Below are positions 1-11,157 of a DNA stretch of 64,000 bases, in pieces. A program made the translations under genes and the position numbers. A model generated the notes under the pieces. That model was not told the origin of the DNA. It saw only the letters and a program-made list of their open reading frames with translations, and ran no database searches. The stretch lies in NCBI RefSeq assembly GCF_000224145.3, contig NC_020173.2, forward strand, positions 3,884,061 to 3,948,060, written 5' to 3'. Within the stretch, counting starts at the first letter, position 1. Each line of letters starts with the position of its first letter. This stretch comes from Ciona intestinalis (Eukaryota; Chordata; Ascidiacea; Phlebobranchia; Cionidae).

Positions 1-200
1 CAGCAACGACAGTCGTTGTAACACACGAGTGTTACGTTTTATACGCCTCGTGCAGGCTCACGAGTTTCCACGCATGCAACTCCGTGTGTGATTATTTTTT
101 ATTTTAGATTTTTTATTGATAATTTGAATAACCCGTTAGCGACAACTGTCTTGCCCAAAAGACACATACGCCCTCCACAATGGTAGCAGCTGAAATGTAA
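1..200 (-). repeat. SINE copy
   Basis: Reverse-oriented copy running from the cgttgtaacacac…gttttatacgcctcgtgc tail into the head, ending near a 'cacaatggtagcagc' motif. It probably extends past the left edge and lies within the WDR70 locus between its last two exons. Confidence 0.7.
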
Positions 201-292
201 GTTAAATGGAATAAATCTATTTAACAATAATATAAAAAAGTTAGGCCAAAACTGTTGCCGATTTTTCATATTTAAAGAATCACCCAACCAAC

Positions 293-3200
293 CTCCACGT
301 CCAGATAAGGGGGCCATGGGTTTGTGTGATTTGATCGGATCTTTTCGGTCTTTTTCCTCCTGTTTCTTCGTGCTTCTCTCTCGGTCCTCGCGGTACAACG
401 GCAGGGAATACGCTGAAGGACAAAGTTTTAAAAGCAACAACAAAAAAAACGAAAAAAATACAAAGAAAGAAAATTAATCTTAAATTTACGTGTTATAATC
501 TTATGACGAATGAAAACTTCTGATTGATTCAATTTCTTTCGCTTCTTAACCACGGAGAGTTTCGCTCCTCGGACGCTTCTCTCTGGATCGTATAAGATCT
601 TGACATTTCCGTCAGCTGTCCCCACCATTATCTGGTTAAGCTTGGGGTGCCACAAGCATCGTATGGCGCTCTGTAACATACAGATTTTTAGAACAAATGT
701 TACTTGCTATATCCTTACGTGGTGGGACAACGACAATTGTTATAACACGAGTTTTCTGTTTTACTTTCGTGTTACCATGTAGGTTTTGGTTGGTGCGGTG
801 GTTTCAACACAGTGGTCACTAATGAGTTGTCTAAACTAACAGCCATACAAAAAAAAACGACAAAATAGTCACCACAAAAGTTACATACCGATACGTGGTA
901 ACTTGTAACAGGTCGTAAGCGGGCACGAGTTGTATAAAACAGAACACCTGTGCTATAACGAAATTACACACATTATATTATTATCAATTTTGAAGCGCAT
1001 GTCCCAACTTAGTCACTCCCACACTAGAGGTTGTTTTAATGCAGAAATATAAATTAAACATACCGAATCTGAGACTTCAATTTCGTTGACAATTTCAAGG
1101 TCAGTTCGATCCATAAACACAATCTTTCCCCGACCAGCGTCACGCTTCACTGACGTTCCCGTCATTAACAATTTCTCGTTGGGGCTAAAGATGCAATCCG
1201 TCCTAGTGACAAAAATGGTTTGTGTTACATTAGAACACAGCTGAAATAAAAATAGGAAACAACGGCTGCTATATGTGAAACGAAAGTAGTTATAACACAG
1301 GTGTGCCGTTAAATACAGCTCGTGCTAGCTTACGAGTTACTATGTATGTAACTTTATGTGCGATTTTTTTTCTGTATGACTGACAACTTAGACAACTCAC
1401 TACTTGGTTAAAGCAATTGTCGCTAAGTGTCTTGCCCAAGGACACAAATGCCCACAGTAGTAGCAGCGAGAAGACTTCTAGGTTAACTGCTAACCATTGT
1501 GCCATGGTGCTAGCCAATACTTCAACTTACACAGGGAAGAAGTTGGTAAGATCGCATGCAGTAGCCACTGGGTGTTTAATTTTGCGTATGTCCCATAGTT
1601 TAACAGTGTCATCCCCACCCCTGGTGCAGAAGGTTTTATTATCGTGGGCAAATCTAATGCTGGAAGTATCAGAGCCTGAGGTGTGAGCGTTTCGTACAAC
1701 GTGTGTTGTGTGCACCTGAAACGGAATGTGATTAAATTTTGTTACACGCCATGTGAGGATAAAAATTTTACAAATTAGGTGGCCACTAATAAATTGTCCT
1801 AAAATCAGCCATACCTAAAACAAAAAATCCAAAAACATATTTACTCATAAGTTACATCTGTGGTAACTCTAAGCAGGCATGACATGTATGAAACATAACA
1901 CCTATGTTATAAGGACTGACCTTTCCCTGCCACGTGTGGGTAAATAAGTTACATTTAAGAATCAAATTTTCACCAAATATCTGCAAAAGTTACATACGTG
2001 GTAACAGGTAAGCAGGCATGACATGTATGAAACAGAACACCCGTGTTATAAGGACTGTCCTTGCCCTGCCATGCGAGGGTAAATAAGTTACATTCACGAT
2101 ATTTTTTTATATAAAATATCTGCAGTCATGCCATGTCATACCTCTTGTCATAGTCATGTCATACCTTCATTTTAACATCCCATAATGAAATGGATCCATC
2201 ATTGGTGGCTGCTGCCAATAATTTACCATCTCTACTGTAACAGCAACACGTAGGTTGTGCCCTTCTACCAGATTTATCTTTGCATTTTCTTATAGTCTGA
2301 AAAGACACTTTTACTAACACACTAATACAGCAAAAAAATTAACATAGTCTTTTACTAACACAGCAAAATAAAATAACATACTTTTAATTTGGATAGTTAA
2401 CAAGTAAAATGACTTTTCGTTTATACATTTTTAAAGTTTTAATACAGTAGCATTAGTACTTGTCAAAGTATGAGATAATGAATTAAAACAAATTATTTGC
2501 TATAAAAAAGATTTTTTTTCAAATATTCATAACTGGTTTTAAACATTTGTATATCAGGCCTTTGATTATCTATTTCTTCCCTAAAGTAACTCTTGGCTTT
2601 GCATAATATTAATATTTTTGTGATACCATACTTTTATTTGTTATGTTAACAAATATCACTTAAATTTTCTGGTTTACCACATGCAACGGAACTACACAAT
2701 TTTTTAAAGATAATATTTTCTATATGTAATAGAATTAGAAATATTAGACTTTAAAATACCTGGCACTTTTTTCCTTCATCCTTTAAGAGCCATGTTCGAA
2801 TTGTCCCATCATTAGAACAAGTTAGAAATTCATCTTTTATTTTGGGATTCCAATATCCTCCATTTAGCATGGAATTGTGACCCTTCAAAATTTATAAATA
2901 TATATATATTATTTATTTTTTTTATATATTATTTTAAAGGTTCTTTAACGTGACAGAATAGGGCAGGGTTTTTAACAAAATATTTGTTATGTTGTTGAGC
3001 AAAAATCTTGACTAGAAAATTTGAATGCACCACCAGCCTAAAAAGCCTATTAACAACATGGTAGTGGACATGTGTTATATCCATATTTAAGTTGACAAAC
3101 TATATTTAGAATGTTCAAAAATTCAAACCTGATTTAGAATTTACTTTTGTGTTATATAAACTATACTTTGAAAAGTTAAAAAATAAAATCAGATTTTTTA

Positions 3201-4671
3201 AATTTACTTTTGTGTTGTACATATCATTAAGATATTGATCTCCTTTCACACATTCAAGAACTTCATATCCATCTCGATCAAATACTTTGGCTTGTGAGTT
3301 GGCTGCAACAACCAGTATATGCTCACCAGTTGAACTGAAGTCTAAGTTCATCATGTGGTGACTAAAATAGGTAGGTTACTTTTAATAATTAATTTTTAAA
3401 AGTATTTTAACATTCTATTTATTTCAATAAAACAAAATAAATGTTAAGATTTTTTGTTTGATATATTTTTATATATAATAATATATATATATGCTTAACT
3501 TTACTACATGGCACTGTTACAGGCTACAGCACATTGATTAATGTTCAAATACCATTGTATGGAGTCCTGTGGGTCAAAAATCGGGACTTAGTCGGGACAT
3601 GAATAAGAGACTTTGATATCCCAAGCACGTCAGTTCGGACGTACAAGAGTGTTGGGATAATGGGCCAAACCTGGCCTAAATCCCAGCTCTTAAGGACCTC
3701 ACTCATCCCTACAGAGTAGACCTTACCATTCACATGGAGTAAGATGTCGAAATGACTGCAGAGCTCTATCCATTCCAGCAAAATCCCAAAATCTCATTTC
3801 AAAGTCATGACTGCCAGTTACAAGTCTTGCACCTGAAGGATCGAGTGCTAATGAAGAAACGGGCTTCGTACCGTGCTTTAATGAAACTTCATGAGTGGCT
3901 GGAATAAAAGTGCCAGGCTGAAACAAAACAAATACATGACATAAGACAATCAGTTTATAACTCTGATTCCCCAACCACAGTGGGCATATTATTTGGGCAA
4001 TCTTATTTTTATTAGAAAAAGAAAACCAAGTGGTAAATAAATAAACCAACCCGGGTCTACTATTTTGCAATCTTACTTTTATTAGAAACCACATTGTAAA
4101 ATAAACCAACGTGAACATAAACCAAAAAAAAGACTAAAATACATAATATACAATAATACATTCAATAATATAACCTCTTCCTCTTCTTCATCACTCTCAT
4201 CAGAGTCATCAGTATCTTCTTTGTTCAATTTGTTCCCAGATGATTCCGGAGGCGGCATGGGAGGTCCTATAGTCGCATCTTCATCACTTTCTTCTCTAAA
4301 AATAATTTTTTTCATAAACGTATTTTTTTACAAAAGTTTTCAAAAAGTATTATAAATTCAAAAAATATATGACTTACTCAGATACTGAAGGTTTCTCCTT
4401 TGTTGGTACAGCAATATTATTCAGCTCTGTAGAATATTTTTAAATTCATGATTTTACAAGTATATATGTGTGAGTCAGAAATACAGTATATTGCATTAAT
4501 CTATAAACAAATACATTATATTTAAATACCAAGATTCTTCTTGCTTCTTTCTTGAGCAGTACGTCTCGTTTCTTCAAATATTGCTTGAAGGTCAAAAGAT
4601 TTTGCCTTTTTTCCAAAACCTCCAAACCCCATGACCTCTTCCATAGATTTTCCCGCAGAATTTGAACTCAT
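293..4671 (-). CDS. WDR70: WDR70-like WD-repeat protein, 3' end outside window
   Basis: Eleven exons on the minus strand, in gene order: 4530-4671, 4378-4426, 4175-4295, 3727-3917, 3208-3361, 2760-2882, 2165-2296, 1531-1715, 1064-1202, 490-670, 293-412. All junctions are GT-AG and in phase, giving 512 codons before the left edge. The N-terminus has a Gly/Phe-rich MGFGGFGKKAK segment, then an acidic ESDEDATIGPPMPPP stretch and a D/E run. WD-type blades follow, with blade-end patterns MRFWDF, ISLWDV and VKLWDI. The exon at 490-670 carries LWHPKLNQIMVGT, and the last exon carries STKKQ..KDR.DPIKSHKP, both characteristic of WDR70. The family is nuclear and linked to chromatin and DNA damage response; that role is inferred by homology. 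The start is the first ATG in the acidic-domain frame. The final exon (about 90 residues in relatives) lies left of the window. Confidence 0.9.
697..965. repeat. Two SINE pieces in opposite orientation
   Basis: 697-780 is a reverse tail fragment (acaacgacaattgttataac). 790-965 is a forward fragment (cagtggtcactaatgagttg … gggcacgagttgtataaaac). Together they form a potential foldback inside WDR70 intron 9 (671-1063). Confidence 0.65.
1285..1500 (-). repeat. SINE copy, near full length
   Basis: Reverse copy containing gctcgtgctagcttacgag, the tgactgacaacttagacaac middle and the cttgcccaaggacacaaatg head motif. It sits in WDR70 intron 8, about 80 bp from the splice acceptor at 1202. Confidence 0.75.
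1770..2095 (+). repeat. Tandem pair of SINE tails
   Basis: Two successive forward tail units, each with gcaggcatgacatgtatgaaac and ending in aaataagttacatt, about 125 bp apart. They lie in WDR70 intron 7. Confidence 0.7.
3630..3720 (-). repeat. rep-C copy
   Basis: Contains 'gggccaaacctggcctaaatccc' type core and 'aggacctcactcatcc', matching copies near 30.6, 34.5 and 37.2 kb. It abuts the donor of the WDR70 exon ending at 3727. Confidence 0.5.
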
Positions 4672-4985
4672 TTTTATAAAGTTATCTAAACTTTACATAA
4701 ACTTTGGGAATCTAACATACAAAAACTACATTAACAAATGACAATGCGCAACCCAAGATAGTCTCACGATGCAAAAATTTAATTATTGTAATCTACTCAA
4801 ACTAAATGGCCATATATATAGATATAGATTTTTGTATAAGTCCAATACATTAAAAAAACATGAAAGCCTGTTTGAAACATGCAAGTGAACAGTTTTTGAA
4901 ATTGAGGCGCAAACATGAACACTCTAATGAAATAATAAAAACTGCATTAAATATTTTATTTAAGCATAATGACTTTTGTTTCAGT

Positions 4986-5459
4986 TTATTTCTTTTGATC
5001 AGACTTTTGTTGCTTGGATTGAGCCAAAAGTTTTGTCTGCATAACTTCAACTATAAGTTGTCTTGTTTTAAACTTGTGCTGCAGAATTGGTTGGAACTTT
5101 TCCATCTGCTGCTTCACATAGTCAGATTTCCGCTTGAAAAATTCTTCAGCTTCGGAAATATTTTTTTCAACGTAATAATTTGTACCAATATCGATTAAAA
5201 CTTTATTTGTATCCACCAAGTTCGCTGGGACATATAGGGAACTGGTAAGTGGTACAAGAACACTTTTACCCTCATTTTCAGGGGTCATGGATTTTAACAA
5301 GCAACGTTTTGACGATTCAAACTGAGTTTGTGCCCCTTTTAAAGACTGCATTGAACTAGTGAGATATTCAATCTCACTGTCAAACTGGTCATGCAGCATC
5401 TTCAGCTGTGGCAACTGGAGAGTGGTCAAATTAATTTCTTGTCCTTGTTTTGCTGACAT
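4986..5459 (-). CDS. PFDN5: Prefoldin subunit 5 (alpha-type)
   Basis: Intronless 157-residue protein. Prefoldin is a cytosolic hexameric co-chaperone that hands unfolded actin and tubulin to the TRiC/CCT chaperonin; subunit 5 is one of its two alpha-type subunits. The sequence opens with a coiled-coil helix (TTLQLPQLKMLHDQFDSEIE). It continues with the diagnostic beta-hairpin core LVPLTSSLYVP and VLIDIGTNYYVEK, then a second helix with AEEFFKRKSDYVKQQMEKFQP. Length fits the family (about 150). The ATG at 5459 is the only one before the conserved LPQL motif. An AATAAA lies about 25 nt past the stop on the minus strand. The WDR70 start is 315 bp downstream on the same strand. That distance is larger than the near-zero gaps usual in Ciona operons, so co-transcription is not supported. 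Confidence 0.95.
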   Translation of the reverse strand: MSAKQGQEINLTTLQLPQLKMLHDQFDSEIEYLTSSMQSLKGAQTQFESSKRCLLKSMTPENEGKSVLVPLTSSLYVPANLVDTNKVLIDIGTNYYVEKNISEAEEFFKRKSDYVKQQMEKFQPILQHKFKTRQLIVEVMQTKLLAQSKQQKSDQKK

Positions 5460-6730
5460 GTTGAGACAATTTAATAGAAAATTTAAATAGAAGAACCTGA
5501 AACAGCAACAATGAAAAACAAGAAAATTTATATTGATTATTGTTTTATTTGCCTTTTTTTAATTCTGACGTTTACAACTTTAGTCTTGCTATTATGAAGC
5601 ATCTAAAAGTCTATGTTTTGCAATTTCTACCAACTACCTCTCAAAAATTCCCACAGCAATTTAAAAAAGAAACAGAAATTTTAGAACTGAAATCCGAAAA
5701 AGCATGCGAAACTGTTTGACGGAAACAACGGAATTCCAGCAATTAGAAAGCAGGCGAGGTAGAAGGGGACAATTTAAAATCCTAGTTATTTCTCAAATGA
5801 CCCATTTCCCCCGCCTTTTATGCCACAGGCATTAGTGAAGTTAATCACCAGCAGCACCACTATCTATGCAGTTAACGCGGGATCACACTTCGCACCACTG
5901 TTCTGTTTGGCGGGAAGTTGAAAATAAACTTTGACGGTTCCTGCGTAAATATGCAACGATTTCCTTGGCAGAAAGTGCCCAGGAAAGAATATAAATAAAG
6001 AATATAGAACTCTATGTACTATATTCCATATAGGTTCGTTCGATTTATTATGGTTTCTACAATCTAATTTGTGTATTGAACACACCCGTGTAATATTGAA
6101 CTGTGTTAATTCAATTTTCGTTAACGTTGGCCTTATAGTCGATAACCACCTAACCACACGCTATATTCACTTAATTTACGTTTAGTTAACAGTCTAGTGT
6201 TTCTGCTACAACATGTTTTGTTTTCACACTTTTATTAACCTGAAAAATATCCCCGCCGTATAATTTACAGCGAAACAGTTCAGGCAAAAATCCTTACTTT
6301 TTGAGGCAAAGCCGATCATCGCTAGCTCGCATCTGCAGCGAAGGAGAGAAAGACGTCACAAAACCGATGTCAATTCGCTTGCCATTTGCGCTTGTGTGAA
6401 CTTGCAATTCAGCGTTTAAGTTCTAGAGCATTCAGTGCAAGAGGGCAATGCATACGATAAGTATAGCAATATTCTAGTTTTATGATCAAGTGTGTAAACT
6501 CAAAGTGAGCCAATAAGCGGTGTGGTTAGATAAGATGTAATCCAAGGTTTGAAGGGACCTGTAACCTATCTTTTCAGACACATATGATCTTGTACATATG
6601 TTATAATTAAATGGGAATTAGTTAATGATATATCAGACCGCATCCTATTGTAAACATCTCATTGTTAAATATTTTAATAAAAGAGCTATTTTTTATTAAG
6701 TAGCTTTAACTATTGGTAGTAATCTCATCT
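5460..6730. other. Spacer between divergent PFDN5 and P450 genes
   Basis: No coding pattern or repeat copy was found. It holds a CRE-like half site (gacgtcac) near 6353 and several CCAAT-like motifs, and presumably contains both promoters, about 1.27 kb in all. Confidence 0.4.
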
Positions 6731-9700
6731 ATGTTCGAAAATATGGTTTACACACTTCAATATATTTTTGCGTCAATTGGTCCATACCCTTTTACCGTTC
6801 TGGCAATTTGTGTGGCTATGTTGGTTCGTTGGTGGAGAAGACCACATGGTCTCCCACCGGGTCCGCGGGGAATTCCCCTGCTTGGGGTGATACCCTTTAT
6901 GGGTGAGTTCCCTGAAAGAGTTATAAAGAAATGGAGTTTAGAAAAATATGGACCAATCATGTGCGCCCGGATGGGAATGGAGGACGGAGTCTTTTTAAAT
7001 ACTGCGGAGGCTATTAAAATGGTAAATGATTTACGGTGTCGAGATAGCGACCGTTGAATTTGCACTGGGCACTATTGCACATGCGCTGTAGGTCGGAACA
7101 AATATAATGTTCCGGTCCAATTTTAACACGACCCTTGGTTGAAAACGTTTCAGTTACGACGTTTACGTTCCTTGAAACAGTGCAAAATGTGTTTAATATT
7201 ATTTTGTCCCGGAATGTTTTCCAGGTGGTCCGTATTTAACAGGCCTGGTATTATTTGTTCCGACGTTGCTGTGCATGCAGAATAGCGCCGGGTATACAAA
7301 TTCAACGATCGGAACAAATATACAACGGCATGCATATTGTACTAAACACAGTACGTGTGACTAATATTTTGTTTCAGGCATTTTGTGATAAGAGTGAACA
7401 TTTAAGTGGTAGACCAAGAACAACAATCTTTAAGCAAGTAACAAAAGATAAAGGATTGGCATTGAAACAGTACGGTAAAGATTACAACATCATACGGAAA
7501 TTTGTTGTGCGTACTCTTTCCCAGTAAGTATTTGTATGGCATAAGTTTACGAGATCAGGATCTATATTGCTCTGCGTAAATGCCAAGGTGTATGACTACA
7601 ATACATTAAATATAAAGGCAAACTCAAATACTACTACGTCCTGTGTTTCGTTTTTAAACCAGAGTCGCATACATCGTAGTGTGGGGAAAGACGGGACACT
7701 TTTAGCACATACTATCCAAATAACCTGATAGTGTTTTTAACAATTAACAGCCGTCTAGGGGAGTCGTGAGGATACGGTTTTATATTTGTTTGAATGTTCT
7801 TTGTTTACTACCAAATGGGACGAAATAGAATAAAAATGTGTCCCATCTTCCCCCACACTTCTATACAATGTATTGATACAGATGGGGAGTCGGGAAAACA
7901 ATGATTGAAGATCAAATAGTCGAAGAAGCTGGACTACTTGCCGATTTTTTGAAAAATAAAACAAACCAACCAATTGAACTTAAGGTAATATAGCAGTTGT
8001 GAATTTTAATAAGTTTGACTTCAAAGTACTTTCAAAATAGCAACAACACAACACTTTCAAAATAGCAACAACACAACACTTTTTAAGTGCTTTAAAAATT
8101 ATAGGTTGCTTGTATGAGAAATATATTTTCCTGTGGCTTATGTGTTTTAACTATTGTGTTGTTGCTAATTCCCTTTATTTCTCTATGTTTCAACATCTAT
8201 TTCTTATTGTTTTTCGAAGAATAAATTTATGTAACATTATTTTCAGCTTTATTTTTATGTAATGACTTCAAACATCATTGGACGAGTTGTTTGTGGGAGA
8301 CGCCATGACTTTGAAGATGAAGAATATCATGAAATTCTTAACAATATACAAAAAGTGTGAGTGAAACTGTGCAACCAAACTCAGTATTTATTAAACTTCC
8401 ATGTTAAGTGGATTCAGGGCTATATTTCCCACGCCCTTTACCCCAGATGTTTTCACCTCAACTACCCCTCTCTTTTTGGCTGTTTCCCCGTGACTCTACT
8501 CCTCTTATTTTTTGTTGGGTTAAAATGTATCTAGTATTGTACGCTTCCAGGGTCAAAGCAACTATAACAGTATTTCCAAATTTAGCTTGGGTGAAGCGGA
8601 TGACGCAAAGTTGACACTTCTCATTGACTTCTTTCCTGGTCTAAAACACCTACCATGGTTCCGTGGCGCTAATAACAGAATGATTGAACGAGTAAAAAAA
8701 ACTTTGGGTAGGGCAATTACATACAAGTACTTAAAATTGCCTAAAATACCACCTAAACATTCGGCAGAATATTGCAAGGGTGTCATTGAAGAACACAAGA
8801 AAACATTTGACAAGAACAACCTTCGAGATTTAATTGACGCCTTGTTATACGAGCAACAATTTGGAAAGAAGAGCAAACGAAAAGTTTTATTGGTAAGATT
8901 TTCAGAATTCACTTTTAATTACATGTTTTAAATGATTCTAACTTAATAATCAAACACAGGGTTTACATTTTATAAATGACGCGCTTTCTTTGAATAACGA
9001 ATATGTTCTATATATACAAGTATGTAATAAGTTATATTCATTATTTGTCCCTCCCATAGCAAAGTGATTATACCGCATCTGGTTCAGTCCAGAGTTTGAG
9101 TTAAAGGCTGCTACCATTGTGAACCTGTTTGTGCTTAAACAAACACTCACAGTCATACAGTAGGTTAAAGTAAGACGGGACAGGTTTTCATTCTATTTTA
9201 GTGTCCAAAGTAAACCAATAAAGTTTAATTGTAAAACCACATCTTTACTTTACATATGGTATCCTAAATCTAACCACTCCAGTTAATGTGAAGTTCCTTA
9301 AAGGAAGATGAACTGGTGGTCATAGTTCGAGATCTTTTTACTGCTGGTTCTGAAACAAGCAGCTTAATGATATCATGGGTATTAATAATGTTACTACATC
9401 ACCCAGAACATGCAAAGAAAGTCATAGAAGAAATTGATGATGTTATGGGTAAGACCTTAAAATAATTTCCTCTTTAATTTTAACAATTGGATATTGTTTC
9501 TAAAATTGCAAACTTACTTTTGGTAGGGCCTAACGGAGCCCCAAGCACCAAACACAGAGATAGGATGCCCTTTACTTGCGCTGTGATCCAAGAGACTTTT
9601 CGATGCAAGATTGTTGCTCCTATTGGAATACAACATTATGCACAAGCCACTGTCGAGTTGGGCGGTTATATCATTCCTCAAGGAACAATGGTAACATGAG

Positions 9701-10385
9701 TTTTACTAGTCAATTATTATCTGCTTTCTCGCACAATGGTAAGCACACCTGTCATTAAGAAGTTACAGGATCAAGGTGGTCGCTTCTATCATTGTGAGCC
9801 TATGTCCATCGGTATGACACTTGGCAGAAATTATTTACCCAGTGGTCATTTTGGAAGTGTTTGAATTCTTGGTCATACATTTATACAAAAAATGGAACAT
9901 ATCTTTCCATTAAATAACCACTCACAAAGCTAAATACGGTGTTACTCGTAACGAGCACAAGGTGTATGAAACAGGACACCTATCACGTAACAACTGTCTT
10001 TGCCTCTTCACGGGTGGTGTATAAGTTCCATCCATCTACTACTCTTCCCTCTCATTTACACTGATGTTTCAAAAAGGTTTACTCCAATATTTGGGGCGTT
10101 CACAATGACCCAGTAGCTTGGCCCAACCCTTCTAAGTTTGACCCGTACAGACACATAAGCAAAGATGGAAAATTCTTTACCAGTAACAACATAATATCAT
10201 TTTCAACTGGACCAAGGAGTTGTCCAGGAGAACCTCTGGCAAAAATGGAAATATTTTTGTTTGTCACAAAAATATTGCAGAAATTTGAAGTAAAAGCTCC
10301 CCCTGATAAATTGCCATCATTGGTTGGTGTAAACTGCTTGTTGTTTAGCCCAGAATCTTGTGAAGTTATTTTAACTGAACGATAG
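6731..10385 (+). CDS. CYP2-like cytochrome P450 monooxygenase
   Basis: Eight exons: 6731-7021, 7378-7523, 7882-7984, 8247-8354, 8551-8892, 9304-9448, 9527-9690, 10077-10385, giving 535 residues with all phases closing. It begins with an N-terminal hydrophobic anchor (residues about 5-35), then the proline-rich hinge LPPGPRGIPLLG. The I-helix has AGSETSS, the K-helix ETFR (ExxR), then QGTMV / WPNPSKFDPYRH, and the heme loop is FSTGPRSCPGEPLA with the axial Cys. This is a microsomal P450 of the CYP2 clan, which oxidises lipophilic substrates with NADPH-P450 reductase. The substrate cannot be read from sequence. I chose the ATG at 6731; an upstream TTG in frame is not credible in a eukaryote. 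ATG at 6743 is an alternative. Confidence 0.93.
7077..7335. repeat. Inverted-repeat element in P450 intron 1
   Basis: A 'catgcgctgtaggtcggaac' arm near 7080 reappears in reverse as 'ttgttccgacgttgctgtgc' near 7253. A further copy of 'cggaacaaatata' lies at 7311. The layout looks like a small foldback or MITE unlike the common family, with the arms only approximately matching. Confidence 0.45.
7675..7865 (-). mobile_element. MITE copy
   Basis: Ends are 'tagtgtggggaaagacgggac' and 'gtcccatcttcccccacac', with the shared core (ttaacagccgtc, tttgtttactaccaaatggg). It ends about 17 bp before the splice acceptor of P450 exon 3 (7882). Confidence 0.8.
8030..8090. repeat. Two-copy 27 bp tandem repeat
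   Basis: 'ttcaaaatagcaacaacac' plus aacac occurs twice in direct succession in P450 intron 3. Confidence 0.7.
9050..9260 (+). repeat. SINE head and MITE fragment
   Basis: 9050-9150 matches the SINE head (agtgattataccgcatctgg … gctgctaccattgtg). 9170-9260 matches one end of the MITE (agacgggacaggttttcatt). Both are in P450 intron 5. Confidence 0.5.
9735..10035 (+). repeat. SINE copy
   Basis: Forward copy from a degenerate head (tcgcttctatcattgtgagc) through 'cccagtggtcat' to the tail (acgagcacaaggtgtatgaa … gtaacaactgtc). It fills P450 intron 7. Confidence 0.6.
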
Positions 10386-11157
10386 ATGAGTAGAAGTGCA
10401 AATTATGGGATTCATACATAAACAAACTAGCATTAATAATGTAAGTTTAAACAAAAATTAACCACCATAATTAAATGTACATAACCTTAAAACTGATTTT
10501 TGCATTTGTGGGCTTGCTAATTGTTTTACAGTTTTAAGAGCATAAAAGAGTTGTCCTTTCATTTTACTGTAAAAAAACCTGTACAGACTATAACACAAGA
10601 GAGCACAGCTCTAATGAGAGGGCTCATAACTTTAAATGTAAAAAGTTCTGCGTGGAGCCAACATGCATTAATTTTGCTAGCATTATTACTTAAACAAGCA
10701 TAATTTTCCTAAGTCTACTTTAAAAGGTGATATCAGATAATAAAATTAATTAAATGTTGTTCATGTAAAAAAAAGCGTTTTTTTACCGATTTGCGTATTG
10801 TGATCAAGTTCATGCAAAGCGAAATAAAAAAAGATTATAATTTAACTTTCCTCTTAGCTTACCTTAACACAGTACCCTCTTACATTTCTTTCGGTATGGC
10901 ACACAGTACTATTAACATATATCTCACTAGCTTAATGTATTGGCAGTTACTATAACTACATTACTAAAAATACGAGTAAATTACATTATACCAAGTATAA
11001 TGCATAAAACAGTATGTAATGGTTGACTAAGATTATAATACTATATAAATATTACTTTGTGCATACAAGGGTGATTATAAAAACTGCTGAAACAAAACAG
11101 TGACTGAATAAAGTTCCGTTAATAAAACTAAGCATAAACTGTCATGCTGTAAAACAA
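10386..11157. other. Convergent 3' spacer
   Basis: AT-rich sequence between the P450 stop and the SLC35D stop. An AATAAA near 10739 could serve P450. No exon or known repeat was recognised. Confidence 0.4.

Noticed and set aside
4860..5198. 112-codon plus-strand ORF
   Set aside because: It is antisense to the prefoldin 5 coding sequence, a shadow frame.
6713..6730. Upstream TTG start for the P450
   Set aside because: Eukaryotic initiation at TTG is unlikely, and the ATG at 6731 precedes the membrane anchor.
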